Source: Pedobacter sp. MC2016-24
GTDB lineage: Bacteria > Bacteroidota > Bacteroidia > Sphingobacteriales > Sphingobacteriaceae
Length of the DNA stretch: 64,000 nt
Reading direction: 5' to 3'
Assembly (NCBI RefSeq): GCF_015223055.1
Contig: NZ_JADFBX010000013.1
Span: 1-64,000, forward strand
Under the pieces are notes generated by a model. That model was not told where the DNA came from. It worked only from the letters and a program-made list of their open reading frames with translations, and ran no database searches. A program made the position numbers and the translations under genes. Shown here one piece after another: positions 44,398 through 54,273 of this stretch. Position 1 is the first letter of the stretch, and each line of letters starts with the position of its first letter.

Positions 44398-45147
44398 ATG
44401 TACATTATTCCAGCAATTGATATCTTAGATGGAAAAGTAGTTCGCTTAAGAGAAGGCGACTATGACCAGAAAACAGTATACGATGTTTCCATCGCCGAAA
44501 TGATAGAGACCTACCGGTCTAACGGTACAGAATTCATACATATTATTGACTTAAACGGCGCCAAAGGTGATTTCAGCAATCAAAAAGCGCTGTTTGACAT
44601 CATCAAAAAAACGGATATGCGTGTGCAATATGGTGGCGGAATCCGCACCATAGAGCAGGTGACCAATTTACTTGATGCCGGTATACACCGCGTAATTGTG
44701 GGTACACAAGCCATCACCAACCCTGATTTTTTAAAAGAACTGAGTACCGAAGTGGGCAAAAAATACGATTATGCCAACCGCATAGTCATTGCGATTGATG
44801 TACTTGACGAAGTGATTAAATATTCAGGATGGATGGAAAGTTCTCCAATCAAACTGATGGACTACGTGGATAAATGTTTACAACTGGGCTTTTTCAGATT
44901 TCTTTGCACAGATATCAACAAAGACGGAAAATTGGGTGGCGCAGCGGTTGATCTGTACAAAAAACTATTGGAGCACAGTCCTTTCATTAAATTGATCGCT
45001 TCTGGTGGTGTAAGCTCAATGAAAGATATTGAGGAACTGGATAAATATGACATCCGTTCTGTAGTAGTTGGAAAAGCCATTTACGAGAACCGGATTACGA
45101 TCGAGGAGATTAAAGAATGGAATTTGAAGCAAATGACTTCTTTATAG
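44398..45147 (+). CDS. hisA: ProFAR isomerase
   Basis: HisA isomerises the N'-phosphoribosylformimino intermediate by an Amadori rearrangement. The 249-residue (beta/alpha)8 barrel has the catalytic Asp in IIPAIDILDGKVVRL, the half-barrel repeat phosphate sites QYGGGIRTIEQ and IASGGVSSMKDIEEL, and CTDINKDGKLGG with the second Asp. It sits between hisH and hisF. Confidence 0.95.
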   Translation: MYIIPAIDILDGKVVRLREGDYDQKTVYDVSIAEMIETYRSNGTEFIHIIDLNGAKGDFSNQKALFDIIKKTDMRVQYGGGIRTIEQVTNLLDAGIHRVIVGTQAITNPDFLKELSTEVGKKYDYANRIVIAIDVLDEVIKYSGWMESSPIKLMDYVDKCLQLGFFRFLCTDINKDGKLGGAAVDLYKKLLEHSPFIKLIASGGVSSMKDIEELDKYDIRSVVVGKAIYENRITIEEIKEWNLKQMTSL

Positions 45148-45150
45148 CCC

Positions 45151-45906
45151 ATGCTCAGTAAACGCATTATCCCCTGCCTGGATGTAAAAGATGGCAGAAC
45201 GGTAAAAGGAGTGAATTTTGTAGACCTGAAAGATGCCGGCGATCCGGTGGAGCTGGCCTGGCAATACGCGCAACAGGGTGCTGATGAACTCGTATTTCTG
45301 GATATTACGGCTACGCATGAGCGCAGGGGAACAACAATTGAAATGGTCAAGGCAGTTGCCCGGCAACTCAATATCCCCTTTACCATCGGTGGCGGCATTA
45401 CCTCGGTAGCAGATGCAGAAGCCCTGTTAAACTCAGGTGCTGATAAGATCAGCATCAACTCTGCCGCAGTCAGGAACCCGCAATTGATCGAAGATTTAGC
45501 TAAAGCTTTTGGTGTACAGTTTGTGGTGCTTGCTGTAGATACCAAACTGGTAAATGGCCGCAATATGGTTCACCTGAATGGCGGCAGACTGATCACAGAA
45601 CTGGAAACGGAAGATTGGATTTTGAAAGCGGAAAGTCTTGGGGCTGGTGAAATTTTATTAACCTCTATGGACCATGATGGTACTAAAAATGGTTTTGACT
45701 GTTCATTGCTCGATAAAGTAGCCCGTTCCATCAACATTCCGGTGATTGCCTCTGGCGGTGCAGGAACAATGGCTCATTTTACAGATGTATTTTTACAAAC
45801 TGGTGTAGATGCAGCATTGGCCGCTTCGGTATTCCATTTTGGTGAAATTCCGATCCCCGACTTAAAAGAAGAATTAAAGAAACACAACATACCGGTAAGG
45901 TCATGA
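45151..45906 (+). CDS. hisF: Imidazole glycerol phosphate synthase, cyclase subunit
   Basis: HisF closes the imidazole ring with ammonia from HisH and releases AICAR. The 251-residue barrel has the catalytic Asp in IPCLDVKDGRTVKGV, the second Asp in VVLAVDTKLVNG, and phosphate-binding TIGGGITSVADAE and IASGGAGTMAHF. Start ATG at 45151 agrees with family N-termini. It ends with an ATGA overlap on hisIE. Confidence 0.95.
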   Translation: MLSKRIIPCLDVKDGRTVKGVNFVDLKDAGDPVELAWQYAQQGADELVFLDITATHERRGTTIEMVKAVARQLNIPFTIGGGITSVADAEALLNSGADKISINSAAVRNPQLIEDLAKAFGVQFVVLAVDTKLVNGRNMVHLNGGRLITELETEDWILKAESLGAGEILLTSMDHDGTKNGFDCSLLDKVARSINIPVIASGGAGTMAHFTDVFLQTGVDAALAASVFHFGEIPIPDLKEELKKHNIPVRS

Positions 45907-46493
45907 AAATAGATTTTGAAAAAACACAGGGTTTAGTACCTGTCATTATACAGGATGTACAAACCCTGGAGGTTTTAATGCTGGGCTACATGAACCAGGA
46001 AGCCTGGGAAAAAACACAGGCAGAAGGTAAAGTAACCTTCTTTTCCAGGTCCAAAAACCGGCTCTGGACTAAAGGAGAAGAAAGTAGAAACTTCCTTTTT
46101 GTAAAGGAAACACACATCGACTGCGACAACGATACCATCTTGATTAAAGCCAGTCCGGTTGGGCCAACCTGCCATACCGGCTCACGCAGCTGTTTTAAAA
46201 CCGATTACAACCAGAATTTTATTTTTGAGCTGGAGCAGATCATTAAAGACAGGTATGATAACCCTTCAGACGAATCTTACGTCAATAAATTGCGTAATAA
46301 AGGATTGAACAAAATTGCCCAAAAGGTTGGTGAGGAAGGTGTAGAAACCGTAATTGCTGCTTTAAATGAAACCGATGTTGATTTTGTCAATGAAAGTTCT
46401 GACCTGATTTTTCATTTACTGGTATTGTTGAGGGAAAAAGGAAAAACCCTGGCAGATATTGGTATAAACCTGGAAGGTAGACATAAGAAATAA
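45903..46493 (+). CDS. hisIE: Bifunctional phosphoribosyl-AMP cyclohydrolase / phosphoribosyl-ATP pyrophosphatase
   Basis: The 196 residues fuse HisI (about 1-110) and HisE (about 112-196), catalysing steps 2 and 3. HisI motifs are VLMLGYMNQEAWEKT, VTFFSRSKNRLWTKGE and the metal-binding DCDNDTILIK with GPTCHTGSRSCF. HisE shows NKIAQKVGEEGVETVIAAL and SDLIFHLLVLL. With this gene every step of histidine synthesis from ATP and PRPP is encoded in the operon. Confidence 0.95.
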   Translation: MKIDFEKTQGLVPVIIQDVQTLEVLMLGYMNQEAWEKTQAEGKVTFFSRSKNRLWTKGEESRNFLFVKETHIDCDNDTILIKASPVGPTCHTGSRSCFKTDYNQNFIFELEQIIKDRYDNPSDESYVNKLRNKGLNKIAQKVGEEGVETVIAALNETDVDFVNESSDLIFHLLVLLREKGKTLADIGINLEGRHKK

Positions 46494-46497
46494 ACCC

Positions 46498-47397
46498 ATG
46501 CTTAAACACCTCCATACCCTTAGCGGCCACCAAAATCCAATATATGCCTTAGCCTCTGCTGAAGATCCTACCCGATTTTATAGTGCAGGTAACGATAAAG
46601 GTGTGGTAGAATGGTCGCTAACCGATATGGCTTTTGTGAAGATTATTGTACCTGTGCAAAGTTCCGTGTATGCTTTACACAGGTACAACAACCTGCTTTT
46701 CATCGCGCAAAGAAGTGGCCTCATCCTGGTATTTGATTTAAAACAACAAAAGACCCTGGCTACACTGAGTCACCATCAGAAAGGTGTATTTGACTTAAAA
46801 ACCATCGCACACAAAGACGAACTGATCAGTACAGGAGAAGATGGTATCGTCGCCATCTGGTCGTTAAAAGACTTTAGTTTGTTGTATCACTTCCCTGTGA
46901 TCCCAAACACCGTTCGGGTGATTGCGGTAAGTACGGATGAACAACAAATAGCCATTGGCGCAAAAGACGGCATCATCAGGATATACCGTACTGAAGACTA
47001 CAGTCTGGTTAACGAATTGCAGGAACATACACTGCCCATCACTGCCCTGCAATATGCCCCAAATGGCGATTACCTGATTTCAGGCAGCAGAGATGCGCAG
47101 CTCAAAGTTTGGAGCTTACCAGAATACACCCTGATCAATAGCATTCCTGCACACATGTTTAGCATTTATGCCATCGTCTTTCACCCCAGTTTACCTTATT
47201 TTGCCACCTGTAGTCAGGACAAGAGCATTAAACTATGGAGCAGTACAGATTTTAAGCTATACAAGATTTTAAGCATTGAAAAAGGCACAGAAGGTCACTT
47301 CCACTCCATTAACAAAATGATATGGAGTCAGGACGGCCGTCAGCTGATCTCAACAGGAGACGACCGCCAGGTGATGGTCTGGGATGTTACCGCCTAG
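46498..47397 (+). CDS. WD40-repeat beta-propeller protein
   Basis: The 299-residue soluble protein consists of about seven WD40 blades, with clear GH...WD-type ends such as LSGHQNPIYALA, STGEDGIVAIWS, ISGSRDAQLKVWSL, ATCSQDKSIKLWS and STGDDRQVMVWD. It has no signal peptide and is probably a cytoplasmic protein-binding scaffold. It follows hisIE by 4 bp in the same direction, so it is probably transcribed with the his operon, but no link to histidine synthesis is known. Confidence 0.88.
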   Translation: MLKHLHTLSGHQNPIYALASAEDPTRFYSAGNDKGVVEWSLTDMAFVKIIVPVQSSVYALHRYNNLLFIAQRSGLILVFDLKQQKTLATLSHHQKGVFDLKTIAHKDELISTGEDGIVAIWSLKDFSLLYHFPVIPNTVRVIAVSTDEQQIAIGAKDGIIRIYRTEDYSLVNELQEHTLPITALQYAPNGDYLISGSRDAQLKVWSLPEYTLINSIPAHMFSIYAIVFHPSLPYFATCSQDKSIKLWSSTDFKLYKILSIEKGTEGHFHSINKMIWSQDGRQLISTGDDRQVMVWDVTA

Positions 47398-47414
47398 GCA
47401 AAACCTGCCGAAAC

Positions 47415-50400
47415 TCAGTTAACCTGCACCCTTTTCATCCCTTCCCTGCCATAAAATACAGGAAAATACATCATTTCTGCTTTTGCAGGATTCAATACAT
47501 AACTTCCTGAGTACCTTGGCATCAATTCCACATCAAAAGTATACTTTCCTTTTTTCAGCTTGGTACAAAATATGGATGTTTTTTGCTTAAAATATTCCCT
47601 GTGGGTTTCTACACCCCAAAAACTTTGCATTTTATTCTCGTAAGAACAGCCTGCCGGAACCGGGATCTCAATCATCACATAATCTGCATCAGCCCGAACT
47701 TCTACTTCAGTCCTCAATACGACCAATGTGCCAGCTTTCAGTTTTTTAACCACGTCGCCTTGTTGTACAAAGGAAGTTTTAACTGTAAAATCTTTACTTA
47801 CTTTTTCCGGATTCGGATTATGAAACTGCTGGTAAGCTGTAAAATAAACCGGCGCATTCCCTTTTTGTTTCACCTGTACTTCCCCTGCTTCCATTACTTT
47901 ATGGAAAGGGAATTTGGTAATCGTTTCCGTTTGGTTCAAAACCAATGATGCAGGTTCCGGTTTTTTACCCTCCACTATCAGATCGGGCAAAATGGTTTCC
48001 AGAATTAATGAAGATTCATAAGTATTGCGCCATTGCCCATCTCTGCGCTGCTCTAAAAAATAGCGTTGAATATGGTCCAGCTGTTTTGGATAACCACCAT
48101 TCCTTTTCAAAATCTGGTAAGCCAGCAAGGAGTTCTGGATGCTGTTGTCCCAGAACCGGTTACTTTCCGCGCCCCAATAAATGTTACCAAACATCGTTTC
48201 TTTCTTCAGGTCCAGCATCCATTTCAGGTCGACAGAGATTCCAGCCAACTGCTTCAATTGCACCAGTTGTAACCTTTCATACAAAGGTTGTTTGGCTAGT
48301 TCCGGCATATCCGGATGTTTTTTGCGCTCCAAAGCATAACTGGCCTCCAGATCTGTCCTTTGCTTTTCAAGCGCTAAAACCCAGTCCTTCAGGTAATATT
48401 TATCATCGAGCAGGTGCAGCATTTTAATGCCATAAACCTGGTTAAAACCCGGATTACTGGCCATTTTATCCACCAGGTAATTGTACAACCGATCTTTATC
48501 AAAACTGACGGTATAACCTTGTTTTTGTGCTTCCAGTAAAGATTCTACTACATGCAGACTGATCCACAATTCTTCGTTACTATTTTGCCACCAGCCCCAG
48601 GTACCTTGTGGCGTACGGCTGTCCACCAGCTTTTTCAGCAATTTTTGAATGTTCTTTTCCTCTTTAAATTCCTCGCCAAGGTATTTGCGGATCTTTTTCT
48701 CCAGCAGCAGCGCTTTCAATTTAGAAGCCGTTTGCTCATTACACAAATACTCATAACGGTTTACCTTTTCAATCTCATCCAGCAAAGTCGGAAAAACAGA
48801 AGCTTCGGCATTGAGCGTTACTTTGCCCAGTTTCGCATCAAATTGATAAACAGCAGCAGTATCTCTCGACAATACATCGAAATAACCTTTAGTCTCCAGA
48901 ACGCCCTTTTGGAATAAAGGAATTTTACGCAGTTCCCCATCAAAATAGCCGCTTTTTTGTGTCATGGTATAGGTAAAACTTAAGCTATCCAGTACGCCCA
49001 CATGTTCCGGACTAACCTTCATTCCAGCACCTTTGGCTACAATTGAAATGGTATCAATTTTAGCGTTTTTAAATTTTACAGCAGTATTGAGCAATTCGGC
49101 ACCATTGTAACTAAATTTACGGATCACTTCCTCTTCCGAAGGACCATAATTCATCAGTTTACCGATCACCCTAATGCTATCTCCTGCCAAAGCAAACTGC
49201 GGCGAAACAAAATTAGCGCTCAACATTTTAAAGGACTTGATATTGCTTTCTGCCTGTCCACTTTGTTTGCGTCCGTTCATGGCCACAACCCTGGTATTCC
49301 AATTGGTGATGTCATCTGGAAACCTGACGGTAAACGTCGCATTTCCAGCAGCATCAGTTAACAATTTAGGTTGCCAGATGGCATAATCAGAAAAATTAGT
49401 CCGCATGCTACCCTTTTGTTGTACCAATTCTCCAGCTGCATTTGCCATCGCGTTTCCACCCTTGGTTTTAATAATGATCACACCTGCCGCTGCACTGCTA
49501 CCATAAATGGCAGTTGCCGCGGCATCTTTTAATACATCGATGGAACTGAGAGTAGCCGGATCCAGAGCCTCCATGTCGCCGCTAAATGGCACCCCATCAA
49601 CGATAATCAAGGGCTTCTGACCGCCTACCGGGGCCATCCCACGAATCATTATTTTTTTATCAGCATTGGAAATTGCAACACCAGCTACCCTTCCGGCGAG
49701 TGCATTTCCTATCGACATTTCTGAAACAGAGCCTGTTAATAACTGTTTGCGTTGTGTACCATAGCCAACCACCACAACTTCGTTTAAAGATTCATAGCTT
49801 TCAGCAATGATGATGTCTCCTGCATCTGCATTTGTTAAAGGAACTTCTTTACGTTCATAACCAATATATGAAATAACTAGCATGCCGCGTTCAGGAATCT
49901 TGATTGTAAAATAACCCTGAGCATCTGTAGTTACTGTATTTTTCGTTCCTTTAATGATCACCACAGCACCCAATATCGGCTTCTTGTCAGATTCAGCAAG
50001 CACGCGGCCCCGCATCACGCCTTTAAGCGTAGCCGGATCGAAATAAACCGCATTGATGTCTTCGACAATATTATCCCTGGCAGTATATTGACCATACGGG
50101 TTACTGCCAATATTTACACTTTTGATCTGAAAGTCTATTTTACGGCTCAGTTGATCTGCAGGATGGATCTTTAAACCTTCCCATTTCACATAATTCACAC
50201 CGGCTGATCTGATCTCCAGCTGCTCAGCCACTACATACCTGTTGTCTTTAAACAAGTAAATAACCCGGTATTTGCCCTTTTCCAAAGGATTAAACTGATT
50301 TGTATTTCCCGGATAGATCTCTAAAAAGTCTGGCTGATCATAGCGATAGATGAGTATATTTTTGAGGTAAGGAAGTTGTTTCAGTATGGTGGTATCCAGG

Positions 50401-53348
50401 TTCATGACCAATCGGCCATATTGCTTATCGTAACTACGGGAATTGGAAAAGAGCGTAGTGGTACTGCTTCTCAAATCCAGATATTCATTCCAGATGCGGT
50501 CTATTTCTCCCCGGCTTACCGGATATGCCTTGTAATCCACGCCAGGATTTGAACCCGACGCCAGCTGCCTGTTGAAACCATATTTGCCAGCGTAGGATTT
50601 CTGTTTAAGCAATCCCGGCAAGAATGTATACGTATAACCTGGTTCCTTTAGAAAATTCATATTCAAAATACCAGAACTGAAAGACAACAGATTTTGACGA
50701 ACCGGCCCAACCAATAAGGCATTTTGATCGCCTTGCGGATTACGGTAAAGACTTTGCAAGCTACTCATCCGCTCAGTTAGCGGAGGGTTTAACAACAGCG
50801 TATCGCCCTCCATAGCGAGCAAACTCTTATCGCCATGAAAATTATCGGCGATACGTATCATGTACTGGCTCAAAGCATTCGCTTCCTGCTCACTCAGTTC
50901 ACTTTTCTCTTTAATTACCCTGGCCACGGTATTTTTAACATCGGCCAATACACTGATGATTGTCTTTTTACCCTGCGGAAATGAATAGTCATCCAGGAAA
51001 ACAGAATGGTTAGCTGTACGCAGCTGAATGCTATGACTCCCGGGACTAACCTCAAAGGCGTAACGTTGTAATTGGTTGGCCTGACTAAAATAAACCGGAA
51101 GCCCGTCAATGTATAAAATATGCACCGGTTCAATGGCACCATCTTTTATAACAAATGGGGCAACTACTGCTTTGAGCCGATCATTTCCATCTTCCTGTAA
51201 AGTATAGACGCTCTTTGTTTGCGTAAACTTATAATATTCAATGGTATCCAGGTTCATCGATTTTGCCCATTTATCCCAGTTGAGCTGCAAATCTCCAGTC
51301 CACTGCAGCACCTGCGCATTCGCCATTGGCTTCAGTTTACGCGCATAATGCCCTTTTCCAAAATTTGGCAGGCCAGGCGCATAACCATTTTTAAACTTAG
51401 CGGTATAAGCATAGGCGGTCACATCAGTTTTAGGAACAGGCTTGTTTTCTGCGTCGGTGACATTAACCAACAGATTAACCTGCTGACCAGGGTAAACCAC
51501 ATCAGGCCCAATCAACTTCACATTTAACAAATTGGGCATGTAATACGTACTGTTTTCCAGGCTCATTTCCTTACCGGCCCACAAATAATTGATCCTGACA
51601 TGCACAGCTTTTGCGGTACCGTGTTTAAATAAAGTATCCAGATTACGGGTGTAGCCCTTAGACAATATGGAATTCCCTGAAAAAACCGTAAACCAGAAAG
51701 GCACGCGGTGCGCATTGTTGACTACAATACGAACTGAATCTTTACCCTGGGCAGCAGCGATGCTAATTCCCGGTTGCAGGCTTGTTATTTCAATCTCCTG
51801 GCGATAACCACTGGCTGTTTTTATCACGTAAGCCTCAGCGTTATAATTGAGCTTAATGGCCGTTGGAAGCTGAATACCCAGCGTATCGAAGGCTTCTTTA
51901 TTGGGATATTTCCTTTGCAAAACAGCCGGTTGTGGAACAGGTTTTTCATCAACGAGATAGTCCAGGTACAAGCTGTCATTTTTAAATTCGTATTTAATGC
52001 GCTTGTTTTCATAGTTATACTTTAACCGTTCTGATGCTGTTTTTCGCTCATTATTGCTGTTCAAAAAGGTAAAATAAGCTGTAAAATTCAGGTCGGCCTT
52101 TGGAAAAACGCTATCTGGGATCACCAGTTTCGTTTCACCAACCGGGTCCATAGTCACCGTAGTTTTCCACAAGGAATCTTTTACAAATACGCGGCCCTGG
52201 TGGTATTTAAACACATCGTCAGCACGTAAAATAACTTCCACCCGGCCGTCCGGCACCACCAGTTCATTCTCGTCGGTAGCCTTCATAAACACAGTAACCG
52301 GACTGCCAGGCCCATAGCTTTTCTGATCAGACCGGACTTTAAAACTGACCGATTTCAATTCATAATCTTCATACCTGAAACTGCCCGTATAAACGGTTTC
52401 CCAATAATCCCCTTTTGGCTGTTCTAAACTGATGGTATAGTGCTGGTCTAATTGCAATTTCAGACTGTCGGCCAGAACAAAACTATAGGTATAACCACCC
52501 TCCCGATAGGGATCCAGATTGGTTAAAATCCTCTTTTTCTGGCCATAATTATCCAGGGAAACCCGTAAAGTTTTATTGTACAAAGATGTGCCGTTTTTGT
52601 CGACCAGGTAGGCTTTAAATTTCACTGTATCCAAAGGCTTATACATAGGCTTATTGAATACCATGTATCCTGGTAAAGTACTGTTTTTTATCTTCCTATT
52701 CCCATAACGATCCGGGTTAAACCACCTGCGAAATGGCATCCAGATGTATTTGACTGGTGCACTATAAATGAATTTTTTAAAAAAAGAGTTTTGACGACGG
52801 GCATAGACATTGTTGTTATTTCCGACTTCATATGTAAAATAATTGCTTACGCCAGCGTATTTTACGGCAATCACCTTTATTTTTTGTCCGTAATTTGATT
52901 TGTAAAGACCGGCTTTTGCATCAAATTTTACAGTTTTCCCCTTCCCTATTTTGACCTCTGCATCGTCTATCCGGTTCCCCTTTAAATCGGTCACCATAAA
53001 TTGAAACTCCTTTCGGTTATTGATGAATTCCAGATTTACATTTTGAACCGGCTTTAACGTATAGGTTAGTTTATTTTGAACTGCCGTTACGTATAAATAG
53101 TTTCCAAAAGGCAATTTTCGGTTCAGGGGCTTTGCAGAATCGGTATAAAAAGAATCAATCCGGCTGTGTAAAAAGCTTTCTTGCACAATAGCACTTGATT
53201 TTGAGGCAATGGCAAAAGCTTCATGATCTTTAATCTGATAGATATAAGTATAGTAAGCTGCCTCCCGGCTACTGCTTAATTTTTTCTGGGCAAAAACTGC
53301 GTTGAAGCTGCATAAAAATAGCAGGAATGAGCGTAAAAATAGTTTCAT
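47415..53348 (-). CDS. Alpha-2-macroglobulin protein with embedded carboxypeptidase-regulatory and TonB-plug module
   Basis: From the ATG at 53348 (signal peptide LFLRSFLLFLCSFNAVFAQ) the protein has 1977 residues; an upstream in-frame start adds 19 residues before it. The N-terminal half contains macroglobulin MG-type beta domains (YMVFNKPMYKPLDTVKFKAY, MKATDENELVVPDGRV). About 1112-1195 is a carboxypeptidase-D regulatory-like domain (GRVLAESDKKPILGAVVII), and 1198-1295 is a SusC-type TonB plug (RGMAP, IIVDGVPFSG, VLKDAAATAIYGSSAAAGVI). MG and thioester-type domains follow (WNTRVVAMNGRKQ, C1536 in LCNEQTASKLK, a CxEQ thioester motif). No outer-membrane barrel is present. It probably acts as a periplasmic or surface protease trap or docking protein. 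Confidence 0.87.
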   Translation of the reverse strand: MKLFLRSFLLFLCSFNAVFAQKKLSSSREAAYYTYIYQIKDHEAFAIASKSSAIVQESFLHSRIDSFYTDSAKPLNRKLPFGNYLYVTAVQNKLTYTLKPVQNVNLEFINNRKEFQFMVTDLKGNRIDDAEVKIGKGKTVKFDAKAGLYKSNYGQKIKVIAVKYAGVSNYFTYEVGNNNNVYARRQNSFFKKFIYSAPVKYIWMPFRRWFNPDRYGNRKIKNSTLPGYMVFNKPMYKPLDTVKFKAYLVDKNGTSLYNKTLRVSLDNYGQKKRILTNLDPYREGGYTYSFVLADSLKLQLDQHYTISLEQPKGDYWETVYTGSFRYEDYELKSVSFKVRSDQKSYGPGSPVTVFMKATDENELVVPDGRVEVILRADDVFKYHQGRVFVKDSLWKTTVTMDPVGETKLVIPDSVFPKADLNFTAYFTFLNSNNERKTASERLKYNYENKRIKYEFKNDSLYLDYLVDEKPVPQPAVLQRKYPNKEAFDTLGIQLPTAIKLNYNAEAYVIKTASGYRQEIEITSLQPGISIAAAQGKDSVRIVVNNAHRVPFWFTVFSGNSILSKGYTRNLDTLFKHGTAKAVHVRINYLWAGKEMSLENSTYYMPNLLNVKLIGPDVVYPGQQVNLLVNVTDAENKPVPKTDVTAYAYTAKFKNGYAPGLPNFGKGHYARKLKPMANAQVLQWTGDLQLNWDKWAKSMNLDTIEYYKFTQTKSVYTLQEDGNDRLKAVVAPFVIKDGAIEPVHILYIDGLPVYFSQANQLQRYAFEVSPGSHSIQLRTANHSVFLDDYSFPQGKKTIISVLADVKNTVARVIKEKSELSEQEANALSQYMIRIADNFHGDKSLLAMEGDTLLLNPPLTERMSSLQSLYRNPQGDQNALLVGPVRQNLLSFSSGILNMNFLKEPGYTYTFLPGLLKQKSYAGKYGFNRQLASGSNPGVDYKAYPVSRGEIDRIWNEYLDLRSSTTTLFSNSRSYDKQYGRLVMNLDTTILKQLPYLKNILIYRYDQPDFLEIYPGNTNQFNPLEKGKYRVIYLFKDNRYVVAEQLEIRSAGVNYVKWEGLKIHPADQLSRKIDFQIKSVNIGSNPYGQYTARDNIVEDINAVYFDPATLKGVMRGRVLAESDKKPILGAVVIIKGTKNTVTTDAQGYFTIKIPERGMLVISYIGYERKEVPLTNADAGDIIIAESYESLNEVVVVGYGTQRKQLLTGSVSEMSIGNALAGRVAGVAISNADKKIMIRGMAPVGGQKPLIIVDGVPFSGDMEALDPATLSSIDVLKDAAATAIYGSSAAAGVIIIKTKGGNAMANAAGELVQQKGSMRTNFSDYAIWQPKLLTDAAGNATFTVRFPDDITNWNTRVVAMNGRKQSGQAESNIKSFKMLSANFVSPQFALAGDSIRVIGKLMNYGPSEEEVIRKFSYNGAELLNTAVKFKNAKIDTISIVAKGAGMKVSPEHVGVLDSLSFTYTMTQKSGYFDGELRKIPLFQKGVLETKGYFDVLSRDTAAVYQFDAKLGKVTLNAEASVFPTLLDEIEKVNRYEYLCNEQTASKLKALLLEKKIRKYLGEEFKEEKNIQKLLKKLVDSRTPQGTWGWWQNSNEELWISLHVVESLLEAQKQGYTVSFDKDRLYNYLVDKMASNPGFNQVYGIKMLHLLDDKYYLKDWVLALEKQRTDLEASYALERKKHPDMPELAKQPLYERLQLVQLKQLAGISVDLKWMLDLKKETMFGNIYWGAESNRFWDNSIQNSLLAYQILKRNGGYPKQLDHIQRYFLEQRRDGQWRNTYESSLILETILPDLIVEGKKPEPASLVLNQTETITKFPFHKVMEAGEVQVKQKGNAPVYFTAYQQFHNPNPEKVSKDFTVKTSFVQQGDVVKKLKAGTLVVLRTEVEVRADADYVMIEIPVPAGCSYENKMQSFWGVETHREYFKQKTSIFCTKLKKGKYTFDVELMPRYSGSYVLNPAKAEMMYFPVFYGREGMKRVQVN

Positions 53349-53411
53349 AGAATTGCATTTATATATGGATGCAGAAACCTGCATTTTCCATAAACATAAA
53401 CACAATTTACA

Positions 53412-54194
53412 TTAAAAAAATCGTTTTACAATTCTCAGTTTGTGCGAATATCGCCCCAATTCAGCACTATAAATACCTTCAGTATCCATTTTATCTATTT
53501 TTACCCGGCCCGAGGCATGGATAATTTCACTTGCGCTGAGCATAATACCTACATGGATGATGCGTCCTTCAGCATTATCAAAAAAAGCAACATCTCCTGC
53601 TTTTACTTCCGGCAAAAAATCAACCGAATTTCCTTGTTCGGCCTGCTGCCAGGCATCTCTTTTCAGGTCAATACCGTTCAGTTTGAATACAGTTTGTACA
53701 AAACCAGAACAATCTATTCCATAAAAATTCCTTCCGCCCCATAAATAAGGTGTATTCAGGAACAATAAAGCATCATTTAGCAGCTGTGCGGTAACTACCT
53801 GTGCTGGTGCAATAACCGGCTCAAAGTTAAGTTTAAACTTTTCAGGGCCCAGTGTACAAAAGCCGGCATCAAATGCAGGTAAATTACTACCAGGCGATAA
53901 GTAGTAATTTCCTCCTGTTGAATCTGTAACGATATTCAGCATAGCGGCAGGTACCAGGTATTTAGAATTTTTACCTTTCAGAAATTCTGTTTCCGAAATT
54001 TCGTAGACTTGCTTAAAGTCCATCCAGCCTTCGTAACCATCATAAGCATTCCGAACCCTCAACCAGCGATCCGTCCTTTCCAGGATTTCCACATGGTCGC
54101 CAAATAGCAGCTGTGAACTCATTTCTGCCTTGTCCGCATCTGCTACTCTTAAAGGGGCTATTGCCACTCTGCAAACTCCGTATTGTTGCTCCAT
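53412..54194 (-). CDS. NlpC/P60 peptidoglycan hydrolase with SH3 domains
   Basis: The 260-residue protein has an N-terminal SH3b segment (SQLLFGDHVEILERTDRWLRVRNAYDGYEGW in pieces, about 25-65), a second SH3-like part and a C-terminal NlpC/P60 domain (about 135-255). Catalytic residues are the Cys in GIDCSGFVQTVF, the His in GRIIHVGIML and the third polar site in EIIHASGRV. It is expected to cleave D-Glu-mDAP stem-peptide bonds. No signal peptide is visible, as in the YkfC-type muropeptide-recycling enzymes. It precedes the macroglobulin gene by 63 bp in the same direction. Confidence 0.87.
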   Translation of the reverse strand: MEQQYGVCRVAIAPLRVADADKAEMSSQLLFGDHVEILERTDRWLRVRNAYDGYEGWMDFKQVYEISETEFLKGKNSKYLVPAAMLNIVTDSTGGNYYLSPGSNLPAFDAGFCTLGPEKFKLNFEPVIAPAQVVTAQLLNDALLFLNTPYLWGGRNFYGIDCSGFVQTVFKLNGIDLKRDAWQQAEQGNSVDFLPEVKAGDVAFFDNAEGRIIHVGIMLSASEIIHASGRVKIDKMDTEGIYSAELGRYSHKLRIVKRFF

Positions 54195-54273
54195 AATTGA
54201 ATTATCAGTGCATAAAATTAAACTTTTACATGGTTATTTTGTTAGTTTTATAGTAAACTTTAATTCAAAAATC

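Noticed and set aside
45081..45563. Open frame of 160 codons on the minus strand
   Set aside because: It is antisense to hisA and hisF, both of which are certain genes.
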